This document shows positions 28,153 through 37,285 of a DNA stretch of 64,000 bases, piece after piece. A program made the position numbers and the translations under genes. The stretch comes from Chryseobacterium sp. 52 (GTDB taxonomy: Bacteria; Bacteroidota; Bacteroidia; Flavobacteriales; Weeksellaceae): positions 5,126,001-5,190,000 of the forward strand of contig NZ_PEEX01000001.1 of NCBI RefSeq assembly GCF_002754245.1, read 5' to 3'. Each line of letters starts with the position of its first letter. The first letter of the stretch is position 1. Below the pieces are notes generated by a model, which did no database searches, had not been told where the DNA came from, and saw only the letters and a list, made by a program, of their open reading frames with translations.

Positions 28153-28671
28153 ATGGCTGAAGTAATTGCACAAGACAAGCAAGGAAGCAAACAAAAGAAA
28201 AAATTAATCAGAGTAGACATGACCCCGATGGTGGATTTGGGATTCTTACTCATTACGTTCTTTATGTTCACAACGAACTTTACAAAACCTAATGTGATGG
28301 ATCTGGGACTTCCGGCGAAAGGAACTCCTCCTGGTGGACCCACGGTTGTAGATCAAAGAAATCAGGTTACATTTATTCTGGGGAAAGACAACAGGGTTTT
28401 CTACCACCAGAGCAATGAGAAAGATCTAAATGCCGGAAACCTGAAAGAAACAGATTTCAGCGGCATAAAAATCTCTAAAATCATTTCTGAAGCCTACAAA
28501 AACGCTCCGAAACCTAATAATTTCACTGTGATTATAAAACCTACAGACGATGCCAACTATAAAAACTTCGTAGATATTCTGGATAATATCGCGATTTCTA
28601 AAAAAGAAACATACGGCATCACAGATATAAAACCTTGGGAAAAGAAAGTTTATACAGAATTAACCAAATAA
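28153..28671 (+). CDS. exbD: Stand-alone ExbD paralogue
   Basis: A 172-residue ExbD/TolR protein. Its membrane segment and flanks (RVDMTPMVDLGFLLITFFMF, about residues 17-36) match the operon copy at 6723-7295, as do the LGKDN, FTVIIKPTDDA and KPWEK blocks of the periplasmic domain. No exbB or tonB accompanies it; it has its own leader and terminator. It probably exchanges with, or specialises, the TonB energising complex. It is best explained as a duplication of the second operon exbD. Confidence 0.92.
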   Translation: MAEVIAQDKQGSKQKKKLIRVDMTPMVDLGFLLITFFMFTTNFTKPNVMDLGLPAKGTPPGGPTVVDQRNQVTFILGKDNRVFYHQSNEKDLNAGNLKETDFSGIKISKIISEAYKNAPKPNNFTVIIKPTDDANYKNFVDILDNIAISKKETYGITDIKPWEKKVYTELTK

Positions 28672-28676
28672 CACAG

Positions 28677-28707
28677 AAGAGCATTTTTAGAATGCTCTTT
28701 TTTTATT
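28677..28707 (+). terminator. Terminator of the stand-alone exbD
   Basis: A 9-bp stem (AAGAGCATT/AATGCTCTT), five-base loop and T run, six bases after the stop. Confidence 0.85.
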
Positions 28708-28785
28708 TACATTTGATGATACAACTGATTTCAGAACCAGACCGTGTCTGTTGAAATATTTTTAACTTTTATATAATTTACGATC

Positions 28786-29568
28786 ATGCTGAACTTTGAA
28801 AGAAAAGGAAATGGAAAAGAAACTTTAGTACTGCTTCACGGCTTTATGGAAAATCTTTCTATCTGGAGTGATATGGAACCTCATCTTTCCGACCATTTTT
28901 CCCTGTTGAAAATAGATCTTCCTGGGCATGGGCAGTCTGATATTTTAGCTGAAGTCCATACAATGGAACTGATGGCTGATGAAGTGAAAAAAGTTCTGGA
29001 TCATGAGAAGCTCAATAAGGTCCATCTGCTGGGACATTCCATGGGAGGTTACACTTCACTGGCTTTTGCAGAGAAATATCCTGAGAAGCTTAAAAGTTTA
29101 ACCCTATTCTTTTCTACCTATTTCCCTGACGACGAGGAGAAAAAACAGCAGCGGATTAAAAGCTACAGAATTATCAAAGATGCCTTTGCGCACTATGCCA
29201 GAGCCGGAGTCCCCAATCTTTTCAACCCCAATGAAAGGGATATTCTGGAAGGAAAAATTGAAACCGCTCTGGAAACTGCCCTTTCTACTAATAATATGGG
29301 TGCTCTTGCCTGTGTAAAAGGCATGGTGGAAAGAACTGATAAAAAATACATCATGGAAAATCTGGATGCTAAAATCCTGGTCCTGGCCGGGAAACACGAT
29401 AATGCGGTAAAAACAGATACCATGATTAAACATCTTCCGGACAGAACCAATATAAAATCATACATTCTGGACTGCGGACACAACGGACACTGGGAAAAAC
29501 CAGGCATCTGTGCAGAGATTATCAATACGGAACTTCTTCACAATCTTCCAAAAAGGCTAGTCCTTTAA
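28786..29568 (+). CDS. Alpha/beta hydrolase
   Basis: A 260-residue cytoplasmic alpha/beta hydrolase. The oxyanion segment LLHGFMEN (about 16-23), nucleophile elbow GHSMGGY (Ser85) and C-terminal His in CGHNGHWEKP are all present, with an acid around VLAGKHDNAV. Members are esterases, lipases or C-C hydrolases; the substrate cannot be told. The patatin gene follows 75 bases downstream on the same strand, so a shared lipid-related role is possible. Confidence 0.88.
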   Translation: MLNFERKGNGKETLVLLHGFMENLSIWSDMEPHLSDHFSLLKIDLPGHGQSDILAEVHTMELMADEVKKVLDHEKLNKVHLLGHSMGGYTSLAFAEKYPEKLKSLTLFFSTYFPDDEEKKQQRIKSYRIIKDAFAHYARAGVPNLFNPNERDILEGKIETALETALSTNNMGALACVKGMVERTDKKYIMENLDAKILVLAGKHDNAVKTDTMIKHLPDRTNIKSYILDCGHNGHWEKPGICAEIINTELLHNLPKRLVL

Positions 29569-29643
29569 AAACAGCCTGTAGTGACAGGTATTAGCCTGTG
29601 CATATCAAAATTTCTTGTATCTTAGTAGAGATTAATTATCTCA

Positions 29644-30456
29644 ATGGGTTTATTCTCGTTCAAAAAAAAGAAACCGCCGGTCATCGGCCTTACGCTTTCC
29701 GGTGGAGGAATGCGTGGAATTGCCCATATCGCGGTACTGAAAGCTCTGGAAGAATATAATCTGAAACCGCACATTATCTCAGGAACCAGTGCCGGCTCTA
29801 TTGTTGGAGCTTTCTATTCTTTTGGAAAATCACCGGATGAGATGATGGATATCGTGAGACATACTACTTTCTTTTCCAGATCTTATCTCAAGCTTTCCAG
29901 GAATGGTATTTTCAGCTCAAATTTCATCGTAAAACTATTTAACGATCATTTCCCTGAGAATGATTTTAAGATCCTAAAAATCCCTGTTTACGTAACTGCT
30001 ACAGAAATGACCCATGGTATTGTGGATTTCTTTTCAGAAGGAGAACTTTTCGGACCTCTTCTGGCCTCGTCAAGCGTTCCTTTCATTCTGCCACCTGTAA
30101 GAATAGGCGAAAAAATATATGTTGACGGAGGTGTTCTGGACAATCTTCCGATTGAACCGATTATTGATAAATGTGATTTTTTAATTGCGTCCCATGTCAA
30201 TTCTATAAGTTATGACGGACTCAACAAGATGAGCCTGATGAAAGAATTCGACAGAATCCTCCATTTAGCTATTGCCAAATCGGTGTATTCTAAAGTGAAA
30301 TCTTGTGATATTTTCTTAGATCCTCCTAAAATGACGAAATTCAGTTTATTCAGCAAGAAAAACCTGGACATTATGTTTCAGGAGGTTTATGAATATACAT
30401 GTAAAGAGTTAGAAGAGAAAGGATATAAAAAAGGCTCCCCAATGGAGAGCCTTTAA
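29644..30456 (+). CDS. Patatin-like phospholipase
   Basis: A 270-residue patatin/RssA-like serine hydrolase. The oxyanion G-rich loop SGGGMRG (about 19-25), nucleophile GTSAG (Ser49) and catalytic dyad Asp161 in DGG are present. There is no signal peptide, so it is probably cytoplasmic and acts on phospholipids or acyl esters. The last eight codons lie in a hairpin (30430-30454) that serves as terminator for the convergent minus-strand gene. Confidence 0.9.
   Translation: MGLFSFKKKKPPVIGLTLSGGGMRGIAHIAVLKALEEYNLKPHIISGTSAGSIVGAFYSFGKSPDEMMDIVRHTTFFSRSYLKLSRNGIFSSNFIVKLFNDHFPENDFKILKIPVYVTATEMTHGIVDFFSEGELFGPLLASSSVPFILPPVRIGEKIYVDGGVLDNLPIEPIIDKCDFLIASHVNSISYDGLNKMSLMKEFDRILHLAIAKSVYSKVKSCDIFLDPPKMTKFSLFSKKNLDIMFQEVYEYTCKELEEKGYKKGSPMESL
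30430..30454 (-). terminator. Terminator of the type IX protein gene, inside the patatin coding end
   Basis: An 8-bp stem (AAAGGCTC/GAGCCTTT) with a nine-base loop; on the minus strand it is followed by six T. It starts 24 bases after the stop of the minus-strand gene and lies wholly within the 3' end of the patatin gene, touching its stop codon. Confidence 0.75.
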
Positions 30457-30477
30457 TTACCTGATTATTAAATATAA

Positions 30478-32067
30478 TTATTCTTTGATCACTTTAAATG
30501 TCTGTTCAGAATCCTGTGTTTTTACTTTTACAAGATATACTCCTGATTTCAAATCATTAGTCTGAATCACAGAAACATTTTCTTTAACGGATTTAACCAA
30601 TCTGCCTTCAGCAGAATAGAATGTTACTTCTGTTACTTTTCTATCCGCTGCTGAAATATTTAAAACATCCTTCATTGGATTCGGATACACGGTTAATTTC
30701 GTTTTAGCATTAGTCTCATTCACGGCCAATGTTCCGGCAGGAACGATGGTGATACTATAATCTTCCGCCTGTCCATAAGCAGTTGTTCCTGTAGTAGCTG
30801 TAAGCGTTGTACCTGAAGAATAACAAGGGCTTAAATAGATCGTTGTTCCATAAGTCTTTTTAATTCTCATTCTGGTCTTTCCTAATGTTGCAGTAGCAGG
30901 GACAACAATATTTCCGATGGCCGTTTTTCCATCTATACCGGTAGAATTCAATAATGTTACTGCAGTAGCTGCTGTACCGAAAAACACTTCTCCAGTATCC
31001 AGGAAGTCTCCATCCTGATTCCAGTCTATATATGCAATAAATCTATTCGAATTATTCCCGTCTGTATTTCCTTTGAAAGTTATCGGATAAGTTCCTCCCT
31101 GTTCTACTGATACATTTTTATTAGCGTAATTTTCATGGGCAGGACTTGTCAATGCTTCAGAAGAAGTATTCGTCATATTCCTTAACTGAACAGAGGTAAT
31201 AGGTTCAATACCTGAAGTAAATAATAAGTTACCAAAACAGTAAGGAGCAAATGATTCTCCCGTTGTAAAGCTGGAAGTTTGACATCCGACAGCTACACCG
31301 GCTGCATTTTTAGCGACAACTTTCCAATAGTATGTTGTATTCCCCAACAATGTGGTAAAATCAGCAAATAAATAATTGCTGGCAACCAGAGTTGTAGGAT
31401 TAGGATTTGTATCCAGATACAGCTCATAGCTGTCTACCTTTGCTCCCGAAGCAGGTGCCGTCCATGTTAATGTGGCAGCATTAGGATTTACTCCTGTCGC
31501 TCCATTGGTTGGTGCAGTTAAAGCGGCCACACAATTAGGAACAACCGTAGGCGCAACATCACTGGTTACATCATCAAACAGTAGTCTGAACATATCCGCA
31601 GAAGTGGAGTGAAATCCAACATATACTGTTTGTCCTACATAAGAAGAGAGATCTACTGAGAAGAAAGTCCATTTACTTGGAGCAGGTGCCACAGGAGTAA
31701 GTACAGTTGTAAAAGCAGCTGCAGTGGCTGTTGTAGTAGATAATTTAACAGCATAACTTTCCACATAATTAGGATCCTGATTCTTCACAAAATAGGTAAG
31801 CCTGTCATTAACACCTGCTACTACTGTAATGGCAGGAGTTACTAAAAAATCATCATGGGCTGCAGTACTGTAATTAATTTGAGCAGCATTAGGCAATGAA
31901 TACACACTTCTTGGAGCTCCCGGTCCAAAAGTAAACCCGGTGGTATCTCCTCCGTTAATTATACTCCATCCTGCAGGAGTTGTAGTACCTGCATCAAAAT
32001 TTTGAAAAAATTGTGCATTAGCCAGAAATGGTAATGCAAACAACAATGTAAGTAATTTTGTTTTCAT
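30478..32067 (-). CDS. Type IX secreted multidomain protein (choice-of-anchor J, FnIII, GEVED)
   Basis: A 529-residue secreted protein with a signal peptide (cleaved near FLANAQ). Residues about 20-170 form a cleaved-adhesin/choice-of-anchor J domain (FFQNFD at its start, FDDVTSD at its end). A fibronectin III-like domain (about 185-270) follows, then a GEVED-type domain (about 280-435) with the motif YIDWNQDGDFLDTGEVFFG. The type IX sorting domain is the last 75 residues (YPNPMKDVLNIS to TFKVIKE). It is probably a surface adhesin or matrix protein; no catalytic motif is seen. Confidence 0.9.
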   Translation of the reverse strand: MKTKLLTLLFALPFLANAQFFQNFDAGTTTPAGWSIINGGDTTGFTFGPGAPRSVYSLPNAAQINYSTAAHDDFLVTPAITVVAGVNDRLTYFVKNQDPNYVESYAVKLSTTTATAAAFTTVLTPVAPAPSKWTFFSVDLSSYVGQTVYVGFHSTSADMFRLLFDDVTSDVAPTVVPNCVAALTAPTNGATGVNPNAATLTWTAPASGAKVDSYELYLDTNPNPTTLVASNYLFADFTTLLGNTTYYWKVVAKNAAGVAVGCQTSSFTTGESFAPYCFGNLLFTSGIEPITSVQLRNMTNTSSEALTSPAHENYANKNVSVEQGGTYPITFKGNTDGNNSNRFIAYIDWNQDGDFLDTGEVFFGTAATAVTLLNSTGIDGKTAIGNIVVPATATLGKTRMRIKKTYGTTIYLSPCYSSGTTLTATTGTTAYGQAEDYSITIVPAGTLAVNETNAKTKLTVYPNPMKDVLNISAADRKVTEVTFYSAEGRLVKSVKENVSVIQTNDLKSGVYLVKVKTQDSEQTFKVIKE

Positions 32068-32145
32068 AAAATAATCTGTTTTTTTATTAATTCATTGCCT
32101 AAAGTACAATAAATCTATAAACAAAACAAACTATAAGATAGAACT

Positions 32146-33159
32146 TTACGGTTTATTAAGTTCTTCTTTTTCTAGAAAACGGTTAAAATCTTCAATCGTA
32201 TTCTCTAAAGATCCAGAAGATTTTCCCCCGGCTGCATTAATATGGCCACCACCGTTAAAATATTTTCTGGAAAACTGGTTGACATCTACATCATCTTTAC
32301 TTCTGAAAGAAATTTTAATAAAATCATCATATAAATCTTCCATAAAGAAAGCTGCCATTTTCACTCCGGCAATGCTCAGTCCGTAATTTACAAAACCTTC
32401 CGTATCTCCTTTCTGGAAACCATATTCCTTCAGTTCGTTTCTTGTTAGTGACAATACCGCTACTTTACCATCATTTACCACTTCTATTCTTCCCAGCACA
32501 AGAGCAAGAAGATGAAGACGGGAAACCGTATTCGTATCCCATGTATTTGAAGTAATAATAGAAGGATCTGCCCCCTTTTCTATCAGATTAGCGATGATTC
32601 TATGAGTTGTTGCACTTGTAGAACGAAAACGGAAACCGCCTGTATCCGTCATAATACCGGTATAAAGACATTCTGCAATATCCTGATTGACCAATTTTTC
32701 ATCATTCATTGCTTCAATAAAATGATAAATCATCTGTGAAGTTGCCGGTATCACGGTATCAGAATAGACAAAATCAAAATTTTCCGGTTGCTGATGGTGG
32801 TCGATAAGGATTTTTTTAGCTCTAGCTTTGGTCAGCCAGTCACCCAATATCCCTATTCTTGAAGGAGAGTTAAAATCAAGGCAGAAGATCACATCTGCAC
32901 CACTGATCAGATCAGATGCATATTTTCTCTTGTATTCTCCGATGATCACCTTTTTAGATTCCGGCATCCATTTCAGAAACTTTGGAAAATCATTAGGTAC
33001 AATTACTTCCGCGGGAATTCCTTTTGCACTTAAATAGTGTTTTAATCCCAGACTGGAACCAATAGCATCTCCGTCCGGATTGTAATGGGTAAGGATAACT
33101 ATCTTGCTTTCAGGCGTAAGTAATGCATTGATATCTAAAAGTTCTGTTGGTGTAAACAT
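32146..33159 (-). CDS. nrnA: DHH/DHHA1 phosphoesterase, NrnA-like
   Basis: A 337-residue bifunctional oligoribonuclease/pAp phosphatase. Metal-binding motifs are present in order: HYNPDGDAIGS (about 25-35), CLDFNSP (about 93), the DHH motif ILIDHHQQP (about 116-124) and TDTGGFRF (about 171-178). The C-terminal DHHA1 domain has the substrate-binding GGGHINAAGG. It degrades short oligonucleotides and 3'-phosphoadenosine 5'-phosphate. A TTG-N21-TATCTTTG promoter is upstream. Confidence 0.92.
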   Translation of the reverse strand: MFTPTELLDINALLTPESKIVILTHYNPDGDAIGSSLGLKHYLSAKGIPAEVIVPNDFPKFLKWMPESKKVIIGEYKRKYASDLISGADVIFCLDFNSPSRIGILGDWLTKARAKKILIDHHQQPENFDFVYSDTVIPATSQMIYHFIEAMNDEKLVNQDIAECLYTGIMTDTGGFRFRSTSATTHRIIANLIEKGADPSIITSNTWDTNTVSRLHLLALVLGRIEVVNDGKVAVLSLTRNELKEYGFQKGDTEGFVNYGLSIAGVKMAAFFMEDLYDDFIKISFRSKDDVDVNQFSRKYFNGGGHINAAGGKSSGSLENTIEDFNRFLEKEELNKP

Positions 33160-33191
33160 CGTGTGTTTATTTTTCTTTAAATTTGAGTTTT

Positions 33192-33223
33192 CAAAGATAG
33201 AGCTTTTAAATAAATCATTTCAA
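33192..33223 (-). promoter_or_regulatory. nrnA promoter
   Basis: Minus-strand TTG (33223-33221), 21-base spacer and TATCTTTG (33199-33192), 32 bases before the nrnA start. Confidence 0.65.
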
Positions 33224-33318
33224 TATAATTTCCGCACCTGAATTTCATTTCCCTGTAAAGGATTACAGATATGGTCTTAAAAACATTTCAAATAATTTAT
33301 AAAAAAAGATGAGTAAAA

Positions 33319-33349
33319 TTTGTAACTTTTAAAAATTTCTATATCTTTG
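33319..33349 (+). promoter_or_regulatory. rpmH promoter
   Basis: TTTG (33319-33322), exactly 19 bases, then TATCTTTG (33342-33349): a full match to the Bacteroidota housekeeping promoter. Confidence 0.8.
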
Positions 33350-33393
33350 CAACCTGAAAATTAATAGATTAATTACGATTTAAATATATAGTA

Positions 33394-33552
33394 ATGAGTA
33401 AAAGAACATTCCAGCCATCAGAAAGAAAGAAAAGAAACAAACACGGTTTCAGAGAAAGAATGTCTACGCCAAATGGTAGAAGAGTTTTGGCAGCAAGAAG
33501 AGCTAAAGGCAGAAAGAGTTTAACTGTTAGTGGGGCACGCGCTAAGAGATAA
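33394..33552 (+). CDS. rpmH: 50S ribosomal protein L34
   Basis: A 52-residue, strongly basic protein ([20 protein letters not shown] at the start, then [19 protein letters not shown]) that is unmistakably L34, a component of the large ribosomal subunit. It has an ideal promoter 44 bases upstream and a terminator after it. The usual neighbours rnpA and dnaA are absent, so it stands alone here. Confidence 0.97.
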   Translation: MSKRTFQPSERKKRNKHGFRERMSTPNGRRVLAARRAKGRKSLTVSGARAKR

Positions 33553-33576
33553 TTCTCGAATTATCATATACAGATC

Positions 33577-33609
33577 ATGCTTGAAAAGAAGTTTTTCAGG
33601 CATTTTTTG
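33577..33609 (+). terminator. Terminator of rpmH
   Basis: An 11-bp stem (ATGCTTGAAAA with its complement, one G-T pair) followed by six T. Confidence 0.8.
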
Positions 33610-33706
33610 TTGTTAAAATTTCCTAAAGTTTAGGTTTCTTAAGCTTCTTTTTTCTATTTTTAAGATCTGAAAAAATATTTTAGAAATAGTACGATAAAAT
33701 TGAATT

Positions 33707-34417
33707 ATGCCGCATACAAATATCTCCGGAGATAATATAATAAGCTTACAGCACGCAAAAATTGCACAAAAAAACTTCACTGTTCTTACTGATGTTAATC
33801 TTAACATCAAAAAAGGCAGATTCTGCTACCTTATCGGAAAGACAGGTTCCGGAAAAAGTTCACTTCTGAAAACGCTTTACGGACACATTCCTTTAGCATC
33901 GGGACATGGTGCTGTAGTAGGTTTTGAGCTGGCCAAACTGAAACCTTCAGATATTCCTAACCTGAGAAGGAAATTAGGGATTGTATTCCAGGATTTCCAG
34001 TTGCTTTCTGACAGAACAGTTGAGAAAAACTTAAAATTCGTTCTTGAGGCAACAGGATGGAATGATAAGTTAAAAATGGAAGACCGTATCAACGAAGTTT
34101 TAGGCAGTGTAAACATGAAAAGCAAAAAGCATAAAATGCCGCACGAACTTTCCGGAGGAGAGCAGCAGCGTGTAGCGATTGCCAGAGCTTTACTGAATCA
34201 TCCTGATCTTATTTTAGCCGATGAGCCTACAGGAAACCTTGACCCTGAAACATCTAATGAAATCATGACACTTCTGAAGCAGGTTGCCCTTGAAAATGGC
34301 GCTGCAGTCGTAATGGCTACCCATGACTACCACATGATTCAGAACTTCCCGGGAGAAGCTATCAGATGTGAAGACGGAAAAGTTTCTGTTTTGGATACTG
34401 CAGAATTATTTGAATAA
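33707..34417 (+). CDS. ftsE: FtsE-like ABC transporter ATP-binding protein
   Basis: A 236-residue ABC ATPase. Walker A GKTGSGKS is at 44-51, the signature LSGGEQQR at 148-155, and Walker B LILADEPTGNLD follows directly. In FtsEX the complex activates cell-wall hydrolases at the division site. No ftsX permease gene is adjacent, so FtsE is inferred from overall resemblance; a LolD- or MacB-type ATPase is the alternative. Confidence 0.85.
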   Translation: MPHTNISGDNIISLQHAKIAQKNFTVLTDVNLNIKKGRFCYLIGKTGSGKSSLLKTLYGHIPLASGHGAVVGFELAKLKPSDIPNLRRKLGIVFQDFQLLSDRTVEKNLKFVLEATGWNDKLKMEDRINEVLGSVNMKSKKHKMPHELSGGEQQRVAIARALLNHPDLILADEPTGNLDPETSNEIMTLLKQVALENGAAVVMATHDYHMIQNFPGEAIRCEDGKVSVLDTAELFE

Positions 34418-34495
34418 AATATCAAATGAAAACATTAAAAGTTGAGAAACTAAGATCGTAAGATAAAGACGATAGTCGTATCTGATTTCCAATCT

Positions 34496-35197
34496 CTAGC
34501 TTTTATTTTTAAATACATGAAACTCCCTGGTGAGTTCAAGATATTGGTCCGAGTATTGTCTCGGACTTTTTTCTATGACAAAATCAGAGTCTTCAATACG
34601 CCCCTCTATCAAAGAAAACTCAAGAACTAATCTTTTCGTTTTTGAATTTTCAATCCCTTTGATATTGACTTTACGTCTCAGAAACAAATGATTCTCAGAG
34701 GCTGTCGCAATAAAACTACTTCCAACCTCCACAGGAATAATAACTGACAAAATACCGTGATCTGATAAAAACTGCACAGAGGACACAATAAGCTGTTGAA
34801 AATTCAACTCTACGGTTTGACGGGCAATTTTATCTTTTTCTGATTCTGATTCTTCAAAATAAGGAGGATTTGAAACAATCAGATCAAATTTCTCTTCTGT
34901 TTGAAAGGTTTTAAGATCCTGATGAATATTTTTCAGTCTTGTATGAAAAGGAGAATGTTCAAAATTTGCTTTAGTCAATGCAACTGCATCCTCATTAATA
35001 TCCAACCCCAGAAAGAATGCATGGATATTTCGCTGTGCAAGCATCAACGAGATCAGGCCGGTTCCGGTTCCGATTTCCAAAACCTTCGAAGCATTTTCTA
35101 TATGAGCCAAAACACCAAGCAATACTCCGTCTGTCCCAACACGGAAGACGTCTTTTGACTGCTGAATTTCAAAATGTTTAAATGTAAAAGGTTTCAC
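34496..35197 (-). CDS. trmN6: tRNA1(Val) (adenine(37)-N6)-methyltransferase TrmN6
   Basis: A 233-residue class I SAM methyltransferase. Motif I is VLEIGTGTGLISLMLAQR (about 40-57), and the N6-adenine catalytic motif NPPYF is at about 111-115. The N-terminal FKHFEIQQSKDVFRVGTDGVLLG block is typical of TrmN6 (YfiC), which methylates A37 of tRNA-Val. Its start overlaps the sensor kinase stop by one base, so it is the end of the ribE-kinase-trmN6 operon. Confidence 0.88.
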   Translation of the reverse strand: MKPFTFKHFEIQQSKDVFRVGTDGVLLGVLAHIENASKVLEIGTGTGLISLMLAQRNIHAFFLGLDINEDAVALTKANFEHSPFHTRLKNIHQDLKTFQTEEKFDLIVSNPPYFEESESEKDKIARQTVELNFQQLIVSSVQFLSDHGILSVIIPVEVGSSFIATASENHLFLRRKVNIKGIENSKTKRLVLEFSLIEGRIEDSDFVIEKSPRQYSDQYLELTREFHVFKNKS

Positions 35198-36651
35198 TAT
35201 AAATTGGTAGGCAGTGTAATGGTAAATGTAGACCCCTTCCCTACTTCTGACTTCACAACAATCTCGCCCTTATAATCTTCTATCATTTTTCTTACCATAG
35301 AGAGCCCAAGCCCCATTCCACTGTTTTTAGAAGTAAAATTAGGTTCAAATATTCTTTCGTACATATTTTCAGGGATCCCGATTCCGTTGTCCTGTACAGA
35401 AATCATAACTCTTCTCTGGTGCTGCTCCACATCTACATTGATGATCAGTTTACGTTCATCACTTTGCGCCTGCTTTGCATTGGTGACAAGATTGGTAATA
35501 ATTCTGGAAAGGTAAATCCTGTCCATATTGATCATAATATTTCCCTTATTGGAATGCATAAAAATACTGTCGTCATTGAAAACGCGCAGAATATCTTCCA
35601 CTTCCGTATTAAGATTAATGACCTCGTTATTTTTTTCAGGAAGCTTGGCAAATTCTGAAAAAGCAGAAGCAACAGTAGCAATCAGATCGATCTGATCTAC
35701 CATTGTTTTGCTCATCTGTTTTACTCTTTCTCTGATATTCGGATCTTCAGGATCAAATTTTCTTTCAAAATTCTGAATGGTAAGCTTCATCGGCGTAAGC
35801 GGATTTTTCACCTCGTGAGCCACCTGTTTTGCCATTTCTCTCCAGGCTTCTTCGGAAGCTTTGAACCTGAGCCTTTCTTTCTGATCCTGGATCTGCAGAA
35901 TCATTCTGTTATAAGCTCTCGCCAACGCATTCAGTTCATCGTTTTTATAATATCTGATAGGCCGCATTTCATTTTCAAACAAGGTAATGCGGGTAATCAT
36001 ATCAGAAAATTTAGTAATATTCTTCGCCAGACTGTTAGAAGTTACCCAGCTGATCCAGATACTGAACAGGATAAGGAAAATATCTACCAGAAGGATATAT
36101 TTGATATACTGGCTGAGAACATCCAGATAGGCCGATTCATTATGATACAAAGGAATATAGACAATTCCTATAGGTTCCAGCTCATTATTCTTTAAAACAA
36201 GATAAGAAGAGGTAAACACAGCATCTTTAGCTTTGTCGTACCCTTTAATATCAACCCTGGAATCAGTGGCCAGAATTTTATTGACAATATTGAGAGGAAT
36301 TGTTTTCTGATCGATAAGACTTTCGTCTTTATTGGAAAGAAGATAACTTCCTTTCAGATCATAGATTACAATATCGTGTTGATTAATATCCGCTATTTCG
36401 AAGATTTTATTTCCCAAGACCATTGGCAGGTCATCTGTTTTGACCAGGGTCCGGCTAACGGCATAGTCCAGATACCTCATCACAGCATTGGTTTTCTCCT
36501 GCATATCAATATTACTCTGCTGCAGAGAGTTATTCCTTAAAACAAAATAAGGAACCAGCGATGTAGCGACAACACTTAAAAAACATACAAGTAAGAAACC
36601 GAAAAATACCCGGTTCCTTAAGCTGTATCCTTTGTATTTACTTATTGGCAT
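35197..36651 (-). CDS. Sensor histidine kinase (NtrY-like)
   Basis: A 484-residue membrane kinase. Helix 1 (about 16-33), an extracytoplasmic sensor domain (about 34-180), helix 2 (about 183-205) and HAMP (about 205-258) precede the HisKA domain with phospho-acceptor His279 in AHEVKNPLTPMK. The HATPase_c domain (about 375-484) shows N, G1 (DNGIGIPENM) and G2 (GMGLGLSMV) boxes. No response regulator gene is nearby, so its partner must be elsewhere. It lies between ribE (one base upstream) and trmN6 (one-base overlap). Confidence 0.9.
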   Translation of the reverse strand: MPISKYKGYSLRNRVFFGFLLVCFLSVVATSLVPYFVLRNNSLQQSNIDMQEKTNAVMRYLDYAVSRTLVKTDDLPMVLGNKIFEIADINQHDIVIYDLKGSYLLSNKDESLIDQKTIPLNIVNKILATDSRVDIKGYDKAKDAVFTSSYLVLKNNELEPIGIVYIPLYHNESAYLDVLSQYIKYILLVDIFLILFSIWISWVTSNSLAKNITKFSDMITRITLFENEMRPIRYYKNDELNALARAYNRMILQIQDQKERLRFKASEEAWREMAKQVAHEVKNPLTPMKLTIQNFERKFDPEDPNIRERVKQMSKTMVDQIDLIATVASAFSEFAKLPEKNNEVINLNTEVEDILRVFNDDSIFMHSNKGNIMINMDRIYLSRIITNLVTNAKQAQSDERKLIINVDVEQHQRRVMISVQDNGIGIPENMYERIFEPNFTSKNSGMGLGLSMVRKMIEDYKGEIVVKSEVGKGSTFTITLPTNL

Positions 36652-36652
36652 A

Positions 36653-37237
36653 CTACTTTTTAATTAACCTAGCAATATACTTACCAATGATGTCAAATTC
36701 TAAATTTACTTTATCCCCGATTTTCAGGTGCTGCATATTGGTAAACTCCCAGGTATAAGGAATAATGGCTACTGAAAACTGAGTATCTTCACTTTTTGCT
36801 ACCGTCAGACTGATCCCGTTCACGGTAATCGATCCTTGCGGAACCGTCACAAAGCTGCCATGATCTTCATAGGCAATGGTAATAAAATAACTGCCGTCTT
36901 TATTTTCAATTCCGGCGACTTCACCTGTTGTATCAACGTGTCCCTGTACAATATGTCCGTCTAACCTTCCGTCCATCTTCATGCATCTTTCAAGATTCAC
37001 AACGGTTCCCACGTCCCATTTTCCAAGATTTGTCTTTTCTAATGTTTCATTAATTGCCGTTACCACATACTGATCATCTTTAATCTCAACAACTGTCAGA
37101 CAACAGCCGTTATGGGCAAGACTCTGGTCTATTTTTAATTCGTTTGTAAAAGGGCATGTTAATGTGAAATCTATGTTGCTTCCTTTTTCCTCAATCTTTT
37201 CAATTACGCCAACTGCTTCAATAATTCCTGTGAACAT
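36653..37237 (-). CDS. ribE: Riboflavin synthase alpha chain
   Basis: A 194-residue enzyme that dismutates 6,7-dimethyl-8-ribityllumazine to riboflavin. It has the N-terminal MFTGIIEAVG and two lumazine-binding repeats, with motifs NGCCLTVVE (about 43-51), GHIVQGHVD (about 95-103) and NGISLTVA (about 142-149). Other rib genes are not in the window. Divergent from pdxA across a 48-base gap holding both promoters; first gene of an operon with the kinase and trmN6. Confidence 0.94.
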   Translation of the reverse strand: MFTGIIEAVGVIEKIEEKGSNIDFTLTCPFTNELKIDQSLAHNGCCLTVVEIKDDQYVVTAINETLEKTNLGKWDVGTVVNLERCMKMDGRLDGHIVQGHVDTTGEVAGIENKDGSYFITIAYEDHGSFVTVPQGSITVNGISLTVAKSEDTQFSVAIIPYTWEFTNMQHLKIGDKVNLEFDIIGKYIARLIKK

Positions 37238-37249
37238 ATTATTTTTTGC

Positions 37250-37257
37250 TAAATTTG
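37250..37257 (+). promoter_or_regulatory. Candidate -7 element of pdxA
   Basis: TAAATTTG, 28 bases before the pdxA start; the -33 box is not clear. Confidence 0.4.
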
Positions 37258-37271
37258 TAAATTATAATCTT

Positions 37272-37279
37272 CAAAGATA
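37272..37279 (-). promoter_or_regulatory. -7 element of the ribE operon
   Basis: TATCTTTG on the minus strand, 35 bases before the ribE start. It sits face to face with the pdxA promoter. Confidence 0.55.
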
Positions 37280-37285
37280 ATCAAA

